DNA from: Exiguobacterium alkaliphilum 12/1 | Lineage (GTDB): Bacteria > Bacillota > Bacilli > Exiguobacteriales > Exiguobacteriaceae | Assembly: GCF_000714435.1 (NCBI RefSeq) | Contig: NZ_JJMW01000041.1 | Location: 230,201-294,200 of the forward strand | Length of the DNA: 64,000 nucleotides | Direction of reading: 5' to 3' | Part shown: piece by piece, positions 24,729-34,125 of the stretch | How positions within the stretch are numbered: the stretch's first letter is position 1 | Layout of the letters: every line of letters begins with the position of its first letter | Translations under genes and position numbers: made by a program | Notes under the pieces: generated by a model | Database searches by the model: none | Told to the model about the DNA's origin: nothing | The model's input: only the letters and a program-made list of their open reading frames with translations

Positions 24729-25103
24729 TTGAATCTCATTCAACAAATCAGACAAATCTATGTGCCGGTGCACGACTTGGATCGCGCGGTACGTTTCTAT
24801 CGGGACACGCTTCAACTTCCGCTCTTATTCCAAACAGGCAACCTCGCCTTTTTAGAATGTAGCGGTGTGCGGCTCATTCTGTCGCGTCCCGAAAATGAAG
24901 ACTTTGCGAAAGCGAGCTCTGTGCTATATCTCCAAGTGAACCATCTCACCGAGGCGTATGAACAGCTTTTGGCGAAAGATGTTCAGTTTATCGACGAGCC
25001 GCACCTCGTCGCGAAAATGGAGAACCTCGAGACGTGGATGGCTTTTTTCAAGGATTCTGAGGGTAACACGCATGCGTTGATAAGTGAGATTCATACAAAA
25101 TGA
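24729..25103 (+). CDS. VOC (glyoxalase/bleomycin-resistance fold) family protein
   Basis: A 124-residue single-domain vicinal-oxygen-chelate protein. The opening YVPVHDLDRAVRFYRDTLQLP and the closing MAFFKDSEGNTHALIS show the paired beta-alpha-beta-beta-beta units; the metal ligand candidates are His15 in VHDLD and the terminal-strand Glu/His. Substrates in this family vary widely (glyoxals, antibiotics, aromatic diols), so none is proposed. The TTG start at 24729 lies 8 bases after AGGAGG. A short terminator follows directly. Confidence 0.85.
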   Translation: MNLIQQIRQIYVPVHDLDRAVRFYRDTLQLPLLFQTGNLAFLECSGVRLILSRPENEDFAKASSVLYLQVNHLTEAYEQLLAKDVQFIDEPHLVAKMENLETWMAFFKDSEGNTHALISEIHTK

Positions 25104-25104
25104 T

Positions 25105-25127
25105 AGGTTACGGCTGTTCGGTGACCT
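25105..25127 (+). terminator. Terminator of the VOC gene
   Basis: AGGTTAC (25105-25111) pairs with GTGACCT (25121-25127, one G-T pair), followed by a T-rich tract. Confidence 0.65.
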
Positions 25128-25185
25128 TTCTTATATTTTTTTAACTAGTTTCTAGTGGCTTACTCAATCGTTCCTTTACCATTTT

Positions 25186-26139
25186 TTAATCTGTTTGAAT
25201 TACTTCAGCCAACCTCACGACTTGAAGCTCAGTTTTCACTTCATTGATGGAAGAGATTGTTCGCTTCGATCGTTCGGCCATTTCTTCAGGAAGATCTTTT
25301 AGACGTTCTCTTGAATCTGCTAACTCTTTTTCAATTCGATCGTACTTGTCCTGATCAATTTTATTTTCATTCTTTTCTTCTTTCCAAAATTGCAGTGTCT
25401 CGATGGCTTTTCCACCCGTCCTTTTCACCTTTTGATAGGAAGAACTTGTATAGTTCGCCGTTACAATGACATTTGTAGATAATTCTAGAGCTTCCCTAGC
25501 TTCGATTGTCGAGGTTCGAACGTCCTCAATTTGATAAACGAGTTCCGTATCCAATTCGTGCTCCATTTCTAATAGCAATGCTGGATCATTCTCAGTTTGG
25601 TAGGTCTCATATAATTGACTCACCCGTTTACGCGTCTCAGCCATCTCTTGTTTGATACTCGATAAGTGTTCTAGTCGAAATAAAACGTCATCCACTTCAT
25701 TTAACGTGCTGTTGGCAGAACTTAAATAAGAACTCATTTTACCTAACACCGGACTACTAACCACACTGTTAACTCCTGAAATGACAAGCGTCGCTGAATT
25801 GATATGTTCTAAAATGCTACGGACAGGGACCATATTTTCTTTTAACCAATCGACTTGTTGGACGAGTTGGGTTAAATCTTGATCGTATTCTTCTAAATCA
25901 TTAATGATTTGCGGTACTTCTTTTTCAATGGTTGTGACAGATTCTGCTTGCATATCGTCGACGCGCGATTGCATCTCCGCTTGAGAAATAGACTCGTTCG
26001 TATCCCGATTCATATTAAATTGACTAACGAAGTATCCGACTGTACCAGATACGACTACAGACGAAGCGATTGTGATTGGGATCAAATATCTTTGAAAAAA
26101 TGATGTTCTTCTTGTCGTTCGTTCTCGTTTCGATTCCAT
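25186..26139 (-). CDS. Single-span membrane protein with a long extracellular coiled coil, function unknown
   Basis: A 317-residue protein: a basic cytoplasmic N-terminus (1-17, rich in R/K), one membrane segment (about 18-40), and an acidic, helix-rich exterior of about 275 residues with coiled-coil heptads (about 55-105, 150-200 and 255-310). There are no cysteines and no known enzymatic motif. The gene is visibly more AT-rich than its neighbours and lies in an AT-rich stretch (25.1-26.3 kb), so recent acquisition is possible. Topology resembles the sensor part of a chemoreceptor without its signalling tail, or a surface scaffold. I cannot name a family. GGAG lies about 11 bases upstream. 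Confidence 0.65.
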   Translation of the reverse strand: MESKRERTTRRTSFFQRYLIPITIASSVVVSGTVGYFVSQFNMNRDTNESISQAEMQSRVDDMQAESVTTIEKEVPQIINDLEEYDQDLTQLVQQVDWLKENMVPVRSILEHINSATLVISGVNSVVSSPVLGKMSSYLSSANSTLNEVDDVLFRLEHLSSIKQEMAETRKRVSQLYETYQTENDPALLLEMEHELDTELVYQIEDVRTSTIEAREALELSTNVIVTANYTSSSYQKVKRTGGKAIETLQFWKEEKNENKIDQDKYDRIEKELADSRERLKDLPEEMAERSKRTISSINEVKTELQVVRLAEVIQTD

Positions 26140-26317
26140 TTTTGGAAAGCTCCTCTGCGCTTAAAAATATGATTTTTTATAAAAAATACCATTTTATGAT
26201 GATTTTTATCTATATTGTAAATTCGAAACTGATTATCGACAATCCTTTTTAAATTGGATATAAAAAAGATTGGATTATGGTCTTAGTCTCTATTTAAAAA
26301 TGTCTTCAGGACAAAAT

Positions 26318-26351
26318 AAAAGGTTGATGAGCGCTGGCTCATCAACCTTTT
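26318..26351. terminator. Terminator of rlmH
   Basis: AAAAGGTTGATGAGC (26318-26332) and GCTCATCAACCTTTT (26337-26351) are perfect 15-base arms with a 4-base loop. Confidence 0.85.
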
Positions 26352-26365
26352 TATTTGATTTCACT

Positions 26366-26845
26366 TTATTTATGGTACGGTTCATTCCGATTGATTCGGT
26401 ACGCGCGATAAATCTGCTCGCACAAGACGAGTTTCATCACTTGATGCGGGAACGTCATCTTCGAGAATGAGATCGTATCGTTCGCGCGTTTCATGACGTC
26501 CTCGGATAAGCCGAGCGAGCCGCCGATCACGAAGGCGATTTTACTTTTCCCATACGTGGCGAGTTGATCGAGCTCACGGGCGAACTCTTCACTCGTCCGT
26601 TGTTTGGCGTTGATGGCGAGTGCGATGACGTGCGTATCCGGACTGATTTTGGCCAAAATTCGCTCGCCTTCTTTTTGTTTTACTAGTATCATATCCGCGT
26701 CACTTAAATGCTCAGGCGCTTTCTCGTCTGCGACCTCGATTTCCTGCACTTTTGCATAGGCAGACAGCCGTTTCGTATACTCGGCAATTCCTAGTTTCAA
26801 ATACTTCTCTTTTAGTTTGCCGACCGTGATAATTGAAATATTCAT
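26366..26845 (-). CDS. rlmH: 23S rRNA pseudouridine-1915 N3-methyltransferase
   Basis: A 159-residue SPOUT-class methyltransferase (B. subtilis YydA) that methylates the pseudouridine in helix 69 of 23S rRNA on assembled 70S ribosomes. It starts [17 protein letters not shown]; the knotted SAM-binding end is seen in [13 protein letters not shown] and [23 protein letters not shown]. Length is exactly that of the family. As in B. subtilis it lies downstream of htrC/yyzF, and a run of DnaA boxes fills its upstream region. Confidence 0.95.
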   Translation of the reverse strand: MNISIITVGKLKEKYLKLGIAEYTKRLSAYAKVQEIEVADEKAPEHLSDADMILVKQKEGERILAKISPDTHVIALAINAKQRTSEEFARELDQLATYGKSKIAFVIGGSLGLSEDVMKRANDTISFSKMTFPHQVMKLVLCEQIYRAYRINRNEPYHK

Positions 26846-26857
26846 CCAATTCTTCCT

Positions 26858-26911
26858 TTTTCCACAGTTTTTTCGGAGTTATCCATAGGGTTATCCACAG
26901 AGTTATCCACA
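26858..26911. promoter_or_regulatory. DnaA-box cluster upstream of rlmH, boxes 12 bases apart
   Basis: TTATCCACA at 26891-26899 and 26903-26911 are perfect boxes; TTATCCATA (26879-26887) and TTTTCCACA (26858-26866) each have one mismatch. The first three start exactly 12 bases apart and share one orientation. From memory, one of the DnaA-box clusters outside oriC in B. subtilis lies at yydA (rlmH), so this is probably the same conserved site. Confidence 0.75.
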
Positions 26912-26928
26912 AATCCACATGTTGATAA

Positions 26929-27090
26929 TCATTTTTTGCTTGACACAACATATGTTGCATCGGCGTCACAGAACGCACACGTCACTTGTCCACTTGTGGA
27001 TAGCTCTTCGAGCACCGGGTATTCCCCCGTCTCATCGACGATGATGTCTAAAGCGATTTCAACATGTTCCTTGCATACTTTTTTTTCCAC
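26929..27090 (-). CDS. yyzF: CxxH/CxxC small protein (YyzF-like)
   Basis: A 53-residue protein with a GTG start, read as VEKKVCKEHVEIALDIIVDE and ending TYVVSSKK. It has the CKEH (CxxH) and CAFC (CxxC) pairs that define the small Firmicutes family next to htrC and rlmH, suggesting one bound metal, probably zinc. AAGGAGG lies 7 bases before the GTG. Function unknown. It lies between the htrC terminator and the DnaA boxes, so its expression probably comes from readthrough or a local promoter. Confidence 0.85.
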   Translation of the reverse strand: MEKKVCKEHVEIALDIIVDETGEYPVLEELSTSGQVTCAFCDADATYVVSSKK

Positions 27091-27107
27091 AGGTTTTCCT
27101 CCTTAAA

Positions 27108-27129
27108 AAAGAAGCGTCGCCGCTTCTTT
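27108..27129 (-). terminator. Terminator between htrC and yyzF
   Basis: AAAGAAGCG (27108-27116) and CGCTTCTTT (27121-27129) are 9-base arms with a 4-base loop overlapping the htrC stop codon; on the minus strand a T run follows, just before the yyzF ribosome site. Confidence 0.75.
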
Positions 27130-28393
27130 ATCTCGCTTCTGTTAGCGTTGCCTCGGTCTCGTTCCGCTCACCGCGCCGCGTATATTCGATCGTGACCGTA
27201 TCCCCGACCGTCGCGTCGCGGTAGAGCGCGTCCCGTAAGTCGACGTACCGTTTAATCTCCCGGTCGCCAATCTTCACGATGACGTCCCCGACTTGAAGCC
27301 CCGCCTGTTCGGCCGGACTGCCGGGTGTGATCTCTTCGACGAAGACCCCGTCCTCATTGTCAAAACTGATGCCATACTCTTCCCGGACGTTGCCCGGGAC
27401 CGCGATGACCTCTTGAATCGTGACGCCGAGCTGGGCCCGCGTCACGCGCCCGTCCCGTTCTAGCATATCGATGACGGGGAGCGCCACGTTGACGGGAATC
27501 GAGAACCCGACCCCTTCGACGCTCGCTTCCGCGATCTTCATCGAGTTGATGCCGACGAGTTCGCCTCGGATGTTGATGAGCGCCCCGCCGGAGTTGCCCG
27601 GGTTGATTGCCGCATCGGTCTGGATGACCTCGGCGTTGTAATCCATGAGCCCGTCACTATTCGTGTCGACCGGCACGGTGCGTTCGACACCACTGACAAT
27701 ACCACGGGTGACCGAGTTTGAAAAGACACCGAGCGGATTGCCGATCGCCATGACCGTCTCGCCGGCTTGAAGCGTCGTCGAATCGCCGAGGACGATCGGT
27801 GTCGCCTCGATGTTGTCCGGTAACTCCACGGCCGCGACGGCCAAGTCGTTCAGCGGATCTTCGCCGAGGACGGTCGCCGTGGCGACTTGTCCGTCCGAGA
27901 AGGCGATGCTAATCTCATCGGCCTGTTCGATGACGTGGAAGTTCGTGACGATATAGGCCGTGTCGTCCTCGACTTTATAGATGACGCCGGAGCCTGCGCC
28001 CGCCTCCCACTGCGAGTTCGATGTAAAGGCACGCTGGATGTTCGTGATGCTGACGACGGACGTCTTCGCCCCGGTCACGGCCGTCGTGATATCCGACTCG
28101 GTGAACGTGACGGCCTGTTCGGTCCGAATCAACTCGTTCGTCACAAAACGAGAGGTCGGCGAATCCCAGAGCATCATCGCCAAAAAGAACAAAGCCGCTC
28201 CTAAGAATCCGCCAACCCCTCCGAGTAACAACGGTTTTATATTCGTTCGCGGCTTGTGGCGCACGCGTTCCTCACTTTTCGGACGCCAGTCGCTGCGAGA
28301 TGGGTAAGTCGATTGATTGTTCATCGTGTCTGCTTCGTGCGGTAAAGGTTCGACGTCTTGAGGTTCATACTCATGGTGTCTCTCTTCATTCAC
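27128..28393 (-). CDS. htrC: HtrA-type membrane-anchored serine protease
   Basis: A 421-residue DegP/HtrA-like protease: a cytoplasmic N-tail (1-53), one membrane anchor (about 54-76), a trypsin-like domain outside the cell (about 95-300) and a PDZ domain (about 315-415). The catalytic triad is H153 (TNFHVI), D183 (NDLAV) and S268 (GNSGGA). It degrades or chaperones misfolded exported proteins. It closes the walRKHIJ-htrC cluster as B. subtilis HtrC (YycK) does, and a terminator overlaps its stop. The ribosome site AGGGGGG lies rather far (about 12 bases) from the ATG. Confidence 0.93.
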   Translation of the reverse strand: MNEERHHEYEPQDVEPLPHEADTMNNQSTYPSRSDWRPKSEERVRHKPRTNIKPLLLGGVGGFLGAALFFLAMMLWDSPTSRFVTNELIRTEQAVTFTESDITTAVTGAKTSVVSITNIQRAFTSNSQWEAGAGSGVIYKVEDDTAYIVTNFHVIEQADEISIAFSDGQVATATVLGEDPLNDLAVAAVELPDNIEATPIVLGDSTTLQAGETVMAIGNPLGVFSNSVTRGIVSGVERTVPVDTNSDGLMDYNAEVIQTDAAINPGNSGGALINIRGELVGINSMKIAEASVEGVGFSIPVNVALPVIDMLERDGRVTRAQLGVTIQEVIAVPGNVREEYGISFDNEDGVFVEEITPGSPAEQAGLQVGDVIVKIGDREIKRYVDLRDALYRDATVGDTVTIEYTRRGERNETEATLTEAR

Positions 28394-28444
28394 GACGCGT
28401 CCCCCCTTTAAGACAGTGTGTTATCTGTCTTTTCCCAACTTCGC

Positions 28445-29236
28445 TTATAAAGAAACGAGGGAAGTCGGAACGGTTGGGTCGGTATCGCACAATTTGATGC
28501 GACCGAGGTCGACATCGCGCATGCCGAGCGTCTGAGAGACGCTCATCTGGGCGAGTTCTTTCATGTTGTTGTCTTTGCTCAAATGGGCCAAATAAATCCG
28601 TTTCGTCCGCTCTCCGATGACCTCGCTCATGGCGATGGCCGCATCCTCGTTCGAGACGTGGCCGTAATCACCGAGGATCCGCCGTTTGACGCTCCATGGA
28701 TAACGGCCCATCTGCAGCATCGACACGTCATGGTTCGACTCGAAGATGAAGTCGTCCGCGCCGCGAATGACCCCCTTCATCCGATCCGACACATAACCGG
28801 TGTCGGTGATGTGGGCGAGCCTTCTGCCATCATGGGCGAACTGGTAGAACATCGGGTCGGCGGCGTCATGGCTGACGTTGAACGACTCGATTTCGATATC
28901 CCCGAACTGTTTAATGTCCCCGACCTCAAAGTGGAACTTTAAGGACGGGTCGATCTTCCCGATATTCGCCTCCATCGCGTCCCACGTCTTCGCGTTCGCG
29001 TAAATCGGCAAGTTGAACTTACGGGCCAAAATTCCGACCCCTTTTATATGGTCGGAGTGCTCATGGGTGACGAGCAGTGCGTCGATGCCTTCGAACGACC
29101 GGCCAATCTGATGGATGCGCTCTTGCATCGCCTTCCCGGTCAATCCGGCATCGACGAGCAGCTTCGCCCGTTCCGTCTCAATGTAGAGCGCGTTACCGGT
29201 CGAACCGCTCGCAAGTACACTATAGCGTAAAGTCAC
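28445..29236 (-). CDS. walJ: MBL-fold hydrolase WalJ (YycJ)
   Basis: A 263-residue metallo-beta-lactamase-fold protein. The metal site THEHSDH (HxHxDH) lies near 57-63, with a further His in the NVSHDA segment and the closing LAHLS. B. subtilis WalJ has been linked to coordination of replication with cell division and to exonuclease-like activity. I chose the GTG at 29236 ([15 protein letters not shown]) because AAGGAG is 7 bases upstream; an ATG 21 bases earlier lacks a site. It is the fifth gene of the wal operon, beginning 17 bases after walI. Confidence 0.93.
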   Translation of the reverse strand: MTLRYSVLASGSTGNALYIETERAKLLVDAGLTGKAMQERIHQIGRSFEGIDALLVTHEHSDHIKGVGILARKFNLPIYANAKTWDAMEANIGKIDPSLKFHFEVGDIKQFGDIEIESFNVSHDAADPMFYQFAHDGRRLAHITDTGYVSDRMKGVIRGADDFIFESNHDVSMLQMGRYPWSVKRRILGDYGHVSNEDAAIAMSEVIGERTKRIYLAHLSKDNNMKELAQMSVSQTLGMRDVDLGRIKLCDTDPTVPTSLVSL

Positions 29237-29253
29237 GCCATCACTCCTTTCTT

Positions 29254-30078
29254 TCATTCTTCCGTTAAAAACTCGACTCGCTCGACCGTCCCGTCAATCG
29301 CGTTGACGAAGTAGACGTTCTCGTCAATCGCAATCGACCAGAGCGGTGGCATGATAATCAAACTGCCCGAGCTGTCGAGCGGGAGGCTGTAAAAGCCTGT
29401 ATTGATGGCCCGCATCTCTTGGTTCGGCTGGAAATACTTCCTGGCCGCGAGTTGCGAGATGGCCTCGCTCGCCGTCAAGACGAGATCGTCTTGCGACTTC
29501 GACGACAAGTTCGTCAAATGACGTTGTTTGTAGTCGGTCACTTCGTATGCTTCGTTCAATTGGAGCAATAACAGCGACGGACCGATATATTTCTCTGTAT
29601 CGGCCTCGATTTCAGGGTTTGAGAAAATCTTGTTGTTCTCATACGTCTGCACGAACGCGATTTGACGCGTCGCTTCATCGAAACGCCAATACGCATACTC
29701 GGAACCGAACGGCACGTACTCGGCGACGAACGTCGCCGCTGTCGTCCGTAAGTCCGCCTCATCGAGCGGGACGGGCTCCTTCAACTCGACTTCGAGCTGC
29801 ATGTTGTCGAGCGTCGTCGCGAGCTGGGCTTCCCGGTTTTTCGTAATCATCGATGCCGACATCTGCTCGGACGAACCGGTCAAATAACCGATATCTCGGC
29901 CCATCCTCGGCAGTTTGGACGCATCGACGTCACGTTGATTTAAGATTTGCGCAATCGACGTATTGTCGTTTGAGACGACCTCGGTCGCCCACGTCTCGGT
30001 CAAGAGCTGGAACAACAGGTAGATGTTCAGCGCGAGGAAGGCGAATAAGAGAATCGTTTTCGCTTTACTCCAATCCAC
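29254..30078 (-). CDS. walI: WalRK regulatory membrane protein WalI (YycI)
   Basis: A 274-residue protein with one N-terminal membrane span (about 8-27) and an extracellular domain of the YycH_N/YycI fold. Together with WalH it contacts the membrane part of WalK and, in B. subtilis, holds the kinase down. It starts [20 protein letters not shown], the family's usual opening. The gene overlaps the end of walH by 14 bases and leads to walJ. Confidence 0.92.
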   Translation of the reverse strand: MDWSKAKTILLFAFLALNIYLLFQLLTETWATEVVSNDNTSIAQILNQRDVDASKLPRMGRDIGYLTGSSEQMSASMITKNREAQLATTLDNMQLEVELKEPVPLDEADLRTTAATFVAEYVPFGSEYAYWRFDEATRQIAFVQTYENNKIFSNPEIEADTEKYIGPSLLLLQLNEAYEVTDYKQRHLTNLSSKSQDDLVLTASEAISQLAARKYFQPNQEMRAINTGFYSLPLDSSGSLIIMPPLWSIAIDENVYFVNAIDGTVERVEFLTEE

Positions 30079-31450
30079 GGTACATCATCCTTTCTGTCCA
30101 GTCTCCCGGTTTATCATAAGGAATCCAACGACCCGCCTCACGGACGAACCAGTTCGGCGAGAACGTGACGTAACGGCTCGTATCCTCATTGTATTCAATC
30201 TCATACCCGAGGCGAATCTCCGTGACGTTCTCGAACCGTCCCGTGTTGACGAGCATGTCAATCACGTCTTGGCCGTCCGCGAGTTTCGTCGTTCCGACCG
30301 AGATCATCCGATCGATTTCAAGGTGGTGCCGTGTGACAGATCGGACTTGCGCCCCGTCGTTCTCGACGCGAAGCGTCGACAAGTCGACCGCGTCGTTATT
30401 GATGAACGCTTCCCGTTGACTAAACACCGGATAGCCGTTCACGTGAAACCGGAAGACGGTCGTCTCGAACCCTTTATTCGCGGGTGTGATCGCATCGAAC
30501 CGGAGCGATAACCCTTGGCCCTCAGACGTCTCGTCGACCCAACCGCCGTGGAAGTTGACGAACTCGACGATCGTATCGAGTCCGATAGCGGATTCACGCT
30601 CGGTGCTGTTACGCGACAAATTCCGGTAGCGGCTCGCGTTCAGTTTCGCGTCGTATTCAGCGACGCTAATCCCGTTCGTGAGGGCCCCGACCGAGCTCGC
30701 TGGGTCGACTTCTTGGACGTTCGGGTCTCCCGGGAAGAACGTATCCCGCATCCAATCGAGGCGGGCCGCGATTTGAATTTGTGAGACGTCATACGCGAAC
30801 AGTTCGTTCATCTCTGGTCCGACGACCGGGATATAGTTCACCCGGTCCTCCGTATACGTGACGCGCTGCATTGAACGGCTCGAGTCTTTCAAGAACAGGC
30901 TGTTGACGTCGCCGTTGCCGACTTTGGCCAATCGTCCTTCCCAAATCGACTGGTCGCTCATGATCGCCCGAATCTTCCACACGTCACTGTCTACGAACAA
31001 AAGGGCGCGCTGCGGCACTTTTCCGGACAGGCTGTACGAGCCCGGCACGATATAGCTGAGCGTATCCGCGTAATACGGTTCCGGCAACACGAGTTCGAGC
31101 GCCTCGTTAATATCCGTGTACAAACTCGGCACGTTTTTCGCGGCGAGCGGCTTGAACTCGTTCGCTTCGAACGTGTCGCGGATGACCCGGGCGATCTGTT
31201 TCGGCGTATTCTTCGTCGCAAAGACGGCGTTATTCTCATGGACGACCGTTTGCGCTGGGATAATCACTTGACTCGCCCGACGTTGGAGCGACGTGTCGAC
31301 CGTCGCGACTTGCGTCTCCGACTGGACCGACTGGTATTTCGGATGATAATCCCACAGGATGATCGTTTGGACGATGGACGTGACGATCAAGGTGAGCAAG
31401 ACGAGCGATTTCACTAGTTCTGGCTTTCCCCAAAAACGTTTGCGTTCCAT
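30065..31450 (-). CDS. walH: WalRK regulatory membrane protein WalH (YycH)
   Basis: A 461-residue protein with one N-terminal membrane span (about 13-31) followed by an extracellular YycH domain. With WalI it forms a complex that adjusts WalK activity at the septum (B. subtilis: inhibitory; S. aureus: activating). The start shares one base with the walK stop, so translation is coupled. A parS-like core lies inside the coding part near 30436-30450 but is too degenerate to count. Confidence 0.92.
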   Translation of the reverse strand: MERKRFWGKPELVKSLVLLTLIVTSIVQTIILWDYHPKYQSVQSETQVATVDTSLQRRASQVIIPAQTVVHENNAVFATKNTPKQIARVIRDTFEANEFKPLAAKNVPSLYTDINEALELVLPEPYYADTLSYIVPGSYSLSGKVPQRALLFVDSDVWKIRAIMSDQSIWEGRLAKVGNGDVNSLFLKDSSRSMQRVTYTEDRVNYIPVVGPEMNELFAYDVSQIQIAARLDWMRDTFFPGDPNVQEVDPASSVGALTNGISVAEYDAKLNASRYRNLSRNSTERESAIGLDTIVEFVNFHGGWVDETSEGQGLSLRFDAITPANKGFETTVFRFHVNGYPVFSQREAFINNDAVDLSTLRVENDGAQVRSVTRHHLEIDRMISVGTTKLADGQDVIDMLVNTGRFENVTEIRLGYEIEYNEDTSRYVTFSPNWFVREAGRWIPYDKPGDWTERMMYRGLE

Positions 31451-33291
31451 CAGTCATTCACCTCCACAATCGTGTCGAACGGGATGGTGAAGTAAATCGT
31501 CGTCCCGCGGCCGAACTCACTTTCCGCCCAAATGTCCCCACCGTGCGCCGAGACAACTTCTTTGGCGATCGACAGACCGAGCCCGGTCCCCCCGATGTTA
31601 CGGGCCCGTGCCTTATCGACACGGTAGAACCGCTCAAAGATTTTCTTCAAGTTCGATTTTGGGATGCCGACGCCTTCGTCTTTAATCCCGACGACGAGCC
31701 GTTTCGCCCGAAGCATCGTACGGAACGTGATCGTCCCGCCTTCTGGAGAGAACTTGATCGCGTTCGTGATGATGTTGTCAATCACTTGCGTCATCTTGTC
31801 TTGATCGGCGTGCACGTACACACGGCGCTTCATGAGCTTCCGACGAAACTCAATCGTCTCCCCTTTCGTCATCTCGTGACGGTCGATGATGTCGTTGAAG
31901 AACTGGATGAAGTCGAACTTCACTTTTTGCATCTTATACTCTTTACTGTCCATTTTCGAGAGCTGCAACAAGTCGTTGACGAGGCGAATCATTCGCTCCG
32001 TCTCGTTTTGCGTCGTCTCGAGGAACCGTGGTGCGAGCTCATCGTCTTTATACGCGCCTTCGGCGAGTACTTCGAGATAGCTGCGCATCGTCGTCAATGG
32101 CGTCCGAAGCTCATGGCTCACGTTCGCGACGAACTCACGACGGTCCTGCTCGACTTGCTCCTGTTCGGTCACGTCGTGCAAGACGACGATGAGACCGGTG
32201 ATGGGACCGCTATGCTTTTGAATCGGCGAGAAGTAGGCGCGCACAAGGAACAGCTCATCGTCCGTACTGAGGTCGATCAGTTTCGGCGGCATCGTCCCAT
32301 CTTCCGGGATGACGATCTCGTCGTCAAACTCGAGCAAGCTCTGAAGGTTCGCCCCCATCGCTTCTTCCTCGTCGACACCGATCATGTCGCGGGCCTGGTC
32401 GTTCATGAGAATGACACGGAGCGAACGATCGGTCGCGACGACCCCGTCCGACATGTTCTCGAGTACGCTCGTCAAACGACGGCGTTCGGCCTCGGTCGTG
32501 GCGTTCGCTTCCATCAATTCATCGGTCAATTCGTTGAACGCGTAAGCGAGCTGTCCGACCTCGTCGTCAGAGTACACTTTAACCTTTCGGGAGAAGTTCC
32601 CTTTTCGCATCTCGACGGCTTGACGACGCATATCCGCAATCGGCCGCGTGATCGTCCGTGACAGCAAGATGCCGAGAATCGAGGTGATGATGAGGGCGAT
32701 GAGCGTCCCGGTCGCAAGGATTCGGGTCACCTGCTCCATCTGGTTATAGATGGACTGCATCGATGCCTCGATGTAAATCATGCCGGTCGTCGTGCCGTCG
32801 ACTTCCGATTTGACCGGAACGGCGACGACGCGCATCCGTTCGTTCGAGTCCTCGTAAACGACCGTCTCTTGGGCGCCGCTCGTCGCGAACGATTTTTGGA
32901 TAAACGTGCTCGCCGTCCGTTGCCCGACGAGACTTTGATTGTTCGGGTTCGACGTCGCCCGGACGACACTGTTCGTGTCGATGATTTGGACTTCGCGAAT
33001 GTCGTCAGCTAGCGTCGTGCTCTCCGTAAATTCAGACAGCAGTTGATCCAGTACCTGGTTCAACTGCTGATCGGAGGTCGAGTCGCCGCCGTTCGATGCC
33101 ACCCCTTGGCTGACGTTATAGCTCAGAAGGTTGGCCCGATCGACGAGCGACTGCGAGAAGTTGTTGATGTATTGCCGTTCAAGGGAACGTACAAAGTACA
33201 CCCCGATGACTTGCATCGCAACAAGGATGAGCAGCGCATAGATGACGACGAGCTTCCACTGGATAGATTTAAAGAAGTTCGTCCGTTTCAT
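31450..33291 (-). CDS. walK: Essential cell-wall sensor histidine kinase WalK
   Basis: A 613-residue histidine kinase: first membrane span (about 13-33), an extracellular PAS-like sensor (about 35-188), second span (about 190-212), HAMP (212-264), a PAS domain (about 270-378), then HisKA with the phospho-acceptor H393 in SHELRTP and a HATPase domain with N, G1 and G2 boxes (DEGVGIPK, GTGLGLSIAKE). WalK senses cell-wall turnover state and phosphorylates WalR. It follows walR with 3 bases between them. Confidence 0.97.
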   Translation of the reverse strand: MKRTNFFKSIQWKLVVIYALLILVAMQVIGVYFVRSLERQYINNFSQSLVDRANLLSYNVSQGVASNGGDSTSDQQLNQVLDQLLSEFTESTTLADDIREVQIIDTNSVVRATSNPNNQSLVGQRTASTFIQKSFATSGAQETVVYEDSNERMRVVAVPVKSEVDGTTTGMIYIEASMQSIYNQMEQVTRILATGTLIALIITSILGILLSRTITRPIADMRRQAVEMRKGNFSRKVKVYSDDEVGQLAYAFNELTDELMEANATTEAERRRLTSVLENMSDGVVATDRSLRVILMNDQARDMIGVDEEEAMGANLQSLLEFDDEIVIPEDGTMPPKLIDLSTDDELFLVRAYFSPIQKHSGPITGLIVVLHDVTEQEQVEQDRREFVANVSHELRTPLTTMRSYLEVLAEGAYKDDELAPRFLETTQNETERMIRLVNDLLQLSKMDSKEYKMQKVKFDFIQFFNDIIDRHEMTKGETIEFRRKLMKRRVYVHADQDKMTQVIDNIITNAIKFSPEGGTITFRTMLRAKRLVVGIKDEGVGIPKSNLKKIFERFYRVDKARARNIGGTGLGLSIAKEVVSAHGGDIWAESEFGRGTTIYFTIPFDTIVEVND

Positions 33292-33294
33292 CGT

Positions 33295-34005
33295 TTAGTC
33301 TTCTTCTCCTGCTTTTAAATAGTAGCCGACCCCACGACGCGTGATGATGTACGTCGGCGTCGACGGGTTGTCTTCGACTTTCTCACGAAGACGTCGCACC
33401 GTCACGTCGACCGTCCGGACGTCACCGAAGTAATCGTAACCCCATACGGTCTGGAGCAAATGCTCACGCGTCATCACTTGCCCGATGTTTTGGGCGAGGT
33501 AATGGATGAGCTCGAACTCACGATGTGTCAGTTCAATCTTCTCTTCCCGCTTCGTCACCATGTACGAATCGGGGTGAATCGTCAAATCTCCGATGACGAT
33601 ATCATTTTCATTGGCACCTTTCGTCTCCGGCGCCGGTGCCGTCGCATGACGGCGCATGTTCGCCTTGACGCGTGCCAACAGCTCGCGTGAGCTGAACGGT
33701 TTCGTCACGTAGTCGTCGGCGCCAAGTTCGAGACCGAGTACTTTGTCGATCTCTGAATCTTTCGCCGTCAACATGATGATTGGCATGTCGTATTTCTTCC
33801 GGACTTCCCGGCAGACTTCCATCCCGTCTTTGAGCGGAAGCATGATGTCGAGTAAGATCAAGTCTGGCTTGACCTCCTCGACTTTCACGAGCGCCTCTTC
33901 CCCGTCGTATGCGACGTGGACTTGGTACCCTTCTTTTTCAAGTTTGAATTTCAATATATCAGCGATCGGTTGTTCGTCATCTACCACTAAAATCGTACGA
34001 TCCAT
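33295..34005 (-). CDS. walR: Essential response regulator WalR
   Basis: A 236-residue OmpR/PhoB-type regulator. The receiver domain (1-120) has acidic residues D9-D10, phospho-acceptor D53 in LLDIMLP and the conserved K in AKDSE context; the winged-helix domain (about 135-232) ends RRGVGYYLK. It controls autolysin and wall-metabolism genes. It is the first gene of walRKHIJ-htrC, with GAGGAGG before the start and its own promoter 40 bases upstream. Confidence 0.97.
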   Translation of the reverse strand: MDRTILVVDDEQPIADILKFKLEKEGYQVHVAYDGEEALVKVEEVKPDLILLDIMLPLKDGMEVCREVRKKYDMPIIMLTAKDSEIDKVLGLELGADDYVTKPFSSRELLARVKANMRRHATAPAPETKGANENDIVIGDLTIHPDSYMVTKREEKIELTHREFELIHYLAQNIGQVMTREHLLQTVWGYDYFGDVRTVDVTVRRLREKVEDNPSTPTYIITRRGVGYYLKAGEED

Positions 34006-34044
34006 TCAGTGAGTCCTCCTCTATCATTAAACGTACATGTCTAT

Positions 34045-34073
34045 ATTGTAACTCTTTTTCTATAGGTTAGAAA
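34045..34073 (-). promoter_or_regulatory. Promoter of the wal operon
   Basis: On the minus strand TTTCTA (34068-34073) and TACAAT (34045-34050) are 17 bases apart; the -35 is weak. Confidence 0.5.
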
Positions 34074-34099
34074 GCATGGGTCATTTCCGTGGAAATGAA

Positions 34100-34124
34100 A
34101 AAGAGAGCCGCGCGGGCTCTCTTT
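34100..34124 (-). terminator. Terminator of purA
   Basis: AAAGAGAGCC (34100-34109) and GGCTCTCTTT (34115-34124), followed on the minus strand by TTTTT. Confidence 0.85.
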
Positions 34125-34125
34125 C

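Noticed and set aside
26712..26978. Open frame on the minus strand with a repeated LWIT motif
   Set aside because: The repeats are the translation of the 12-base-spaced DnaA boxes, and the frame overlaps rlmH and yyzF in another phase without a ribosome site.
30436..30450. parS-like core inside walH
   Set aside because: Only the inner part matches; four of 16 positions differ from the consensus.
34083..34096. Noc-site-like palindrome between walR and purA
   Set aside because: The two central bases differ from the consensus and break the symmetry; kept as a weak lead only under the parS/Noc finding.
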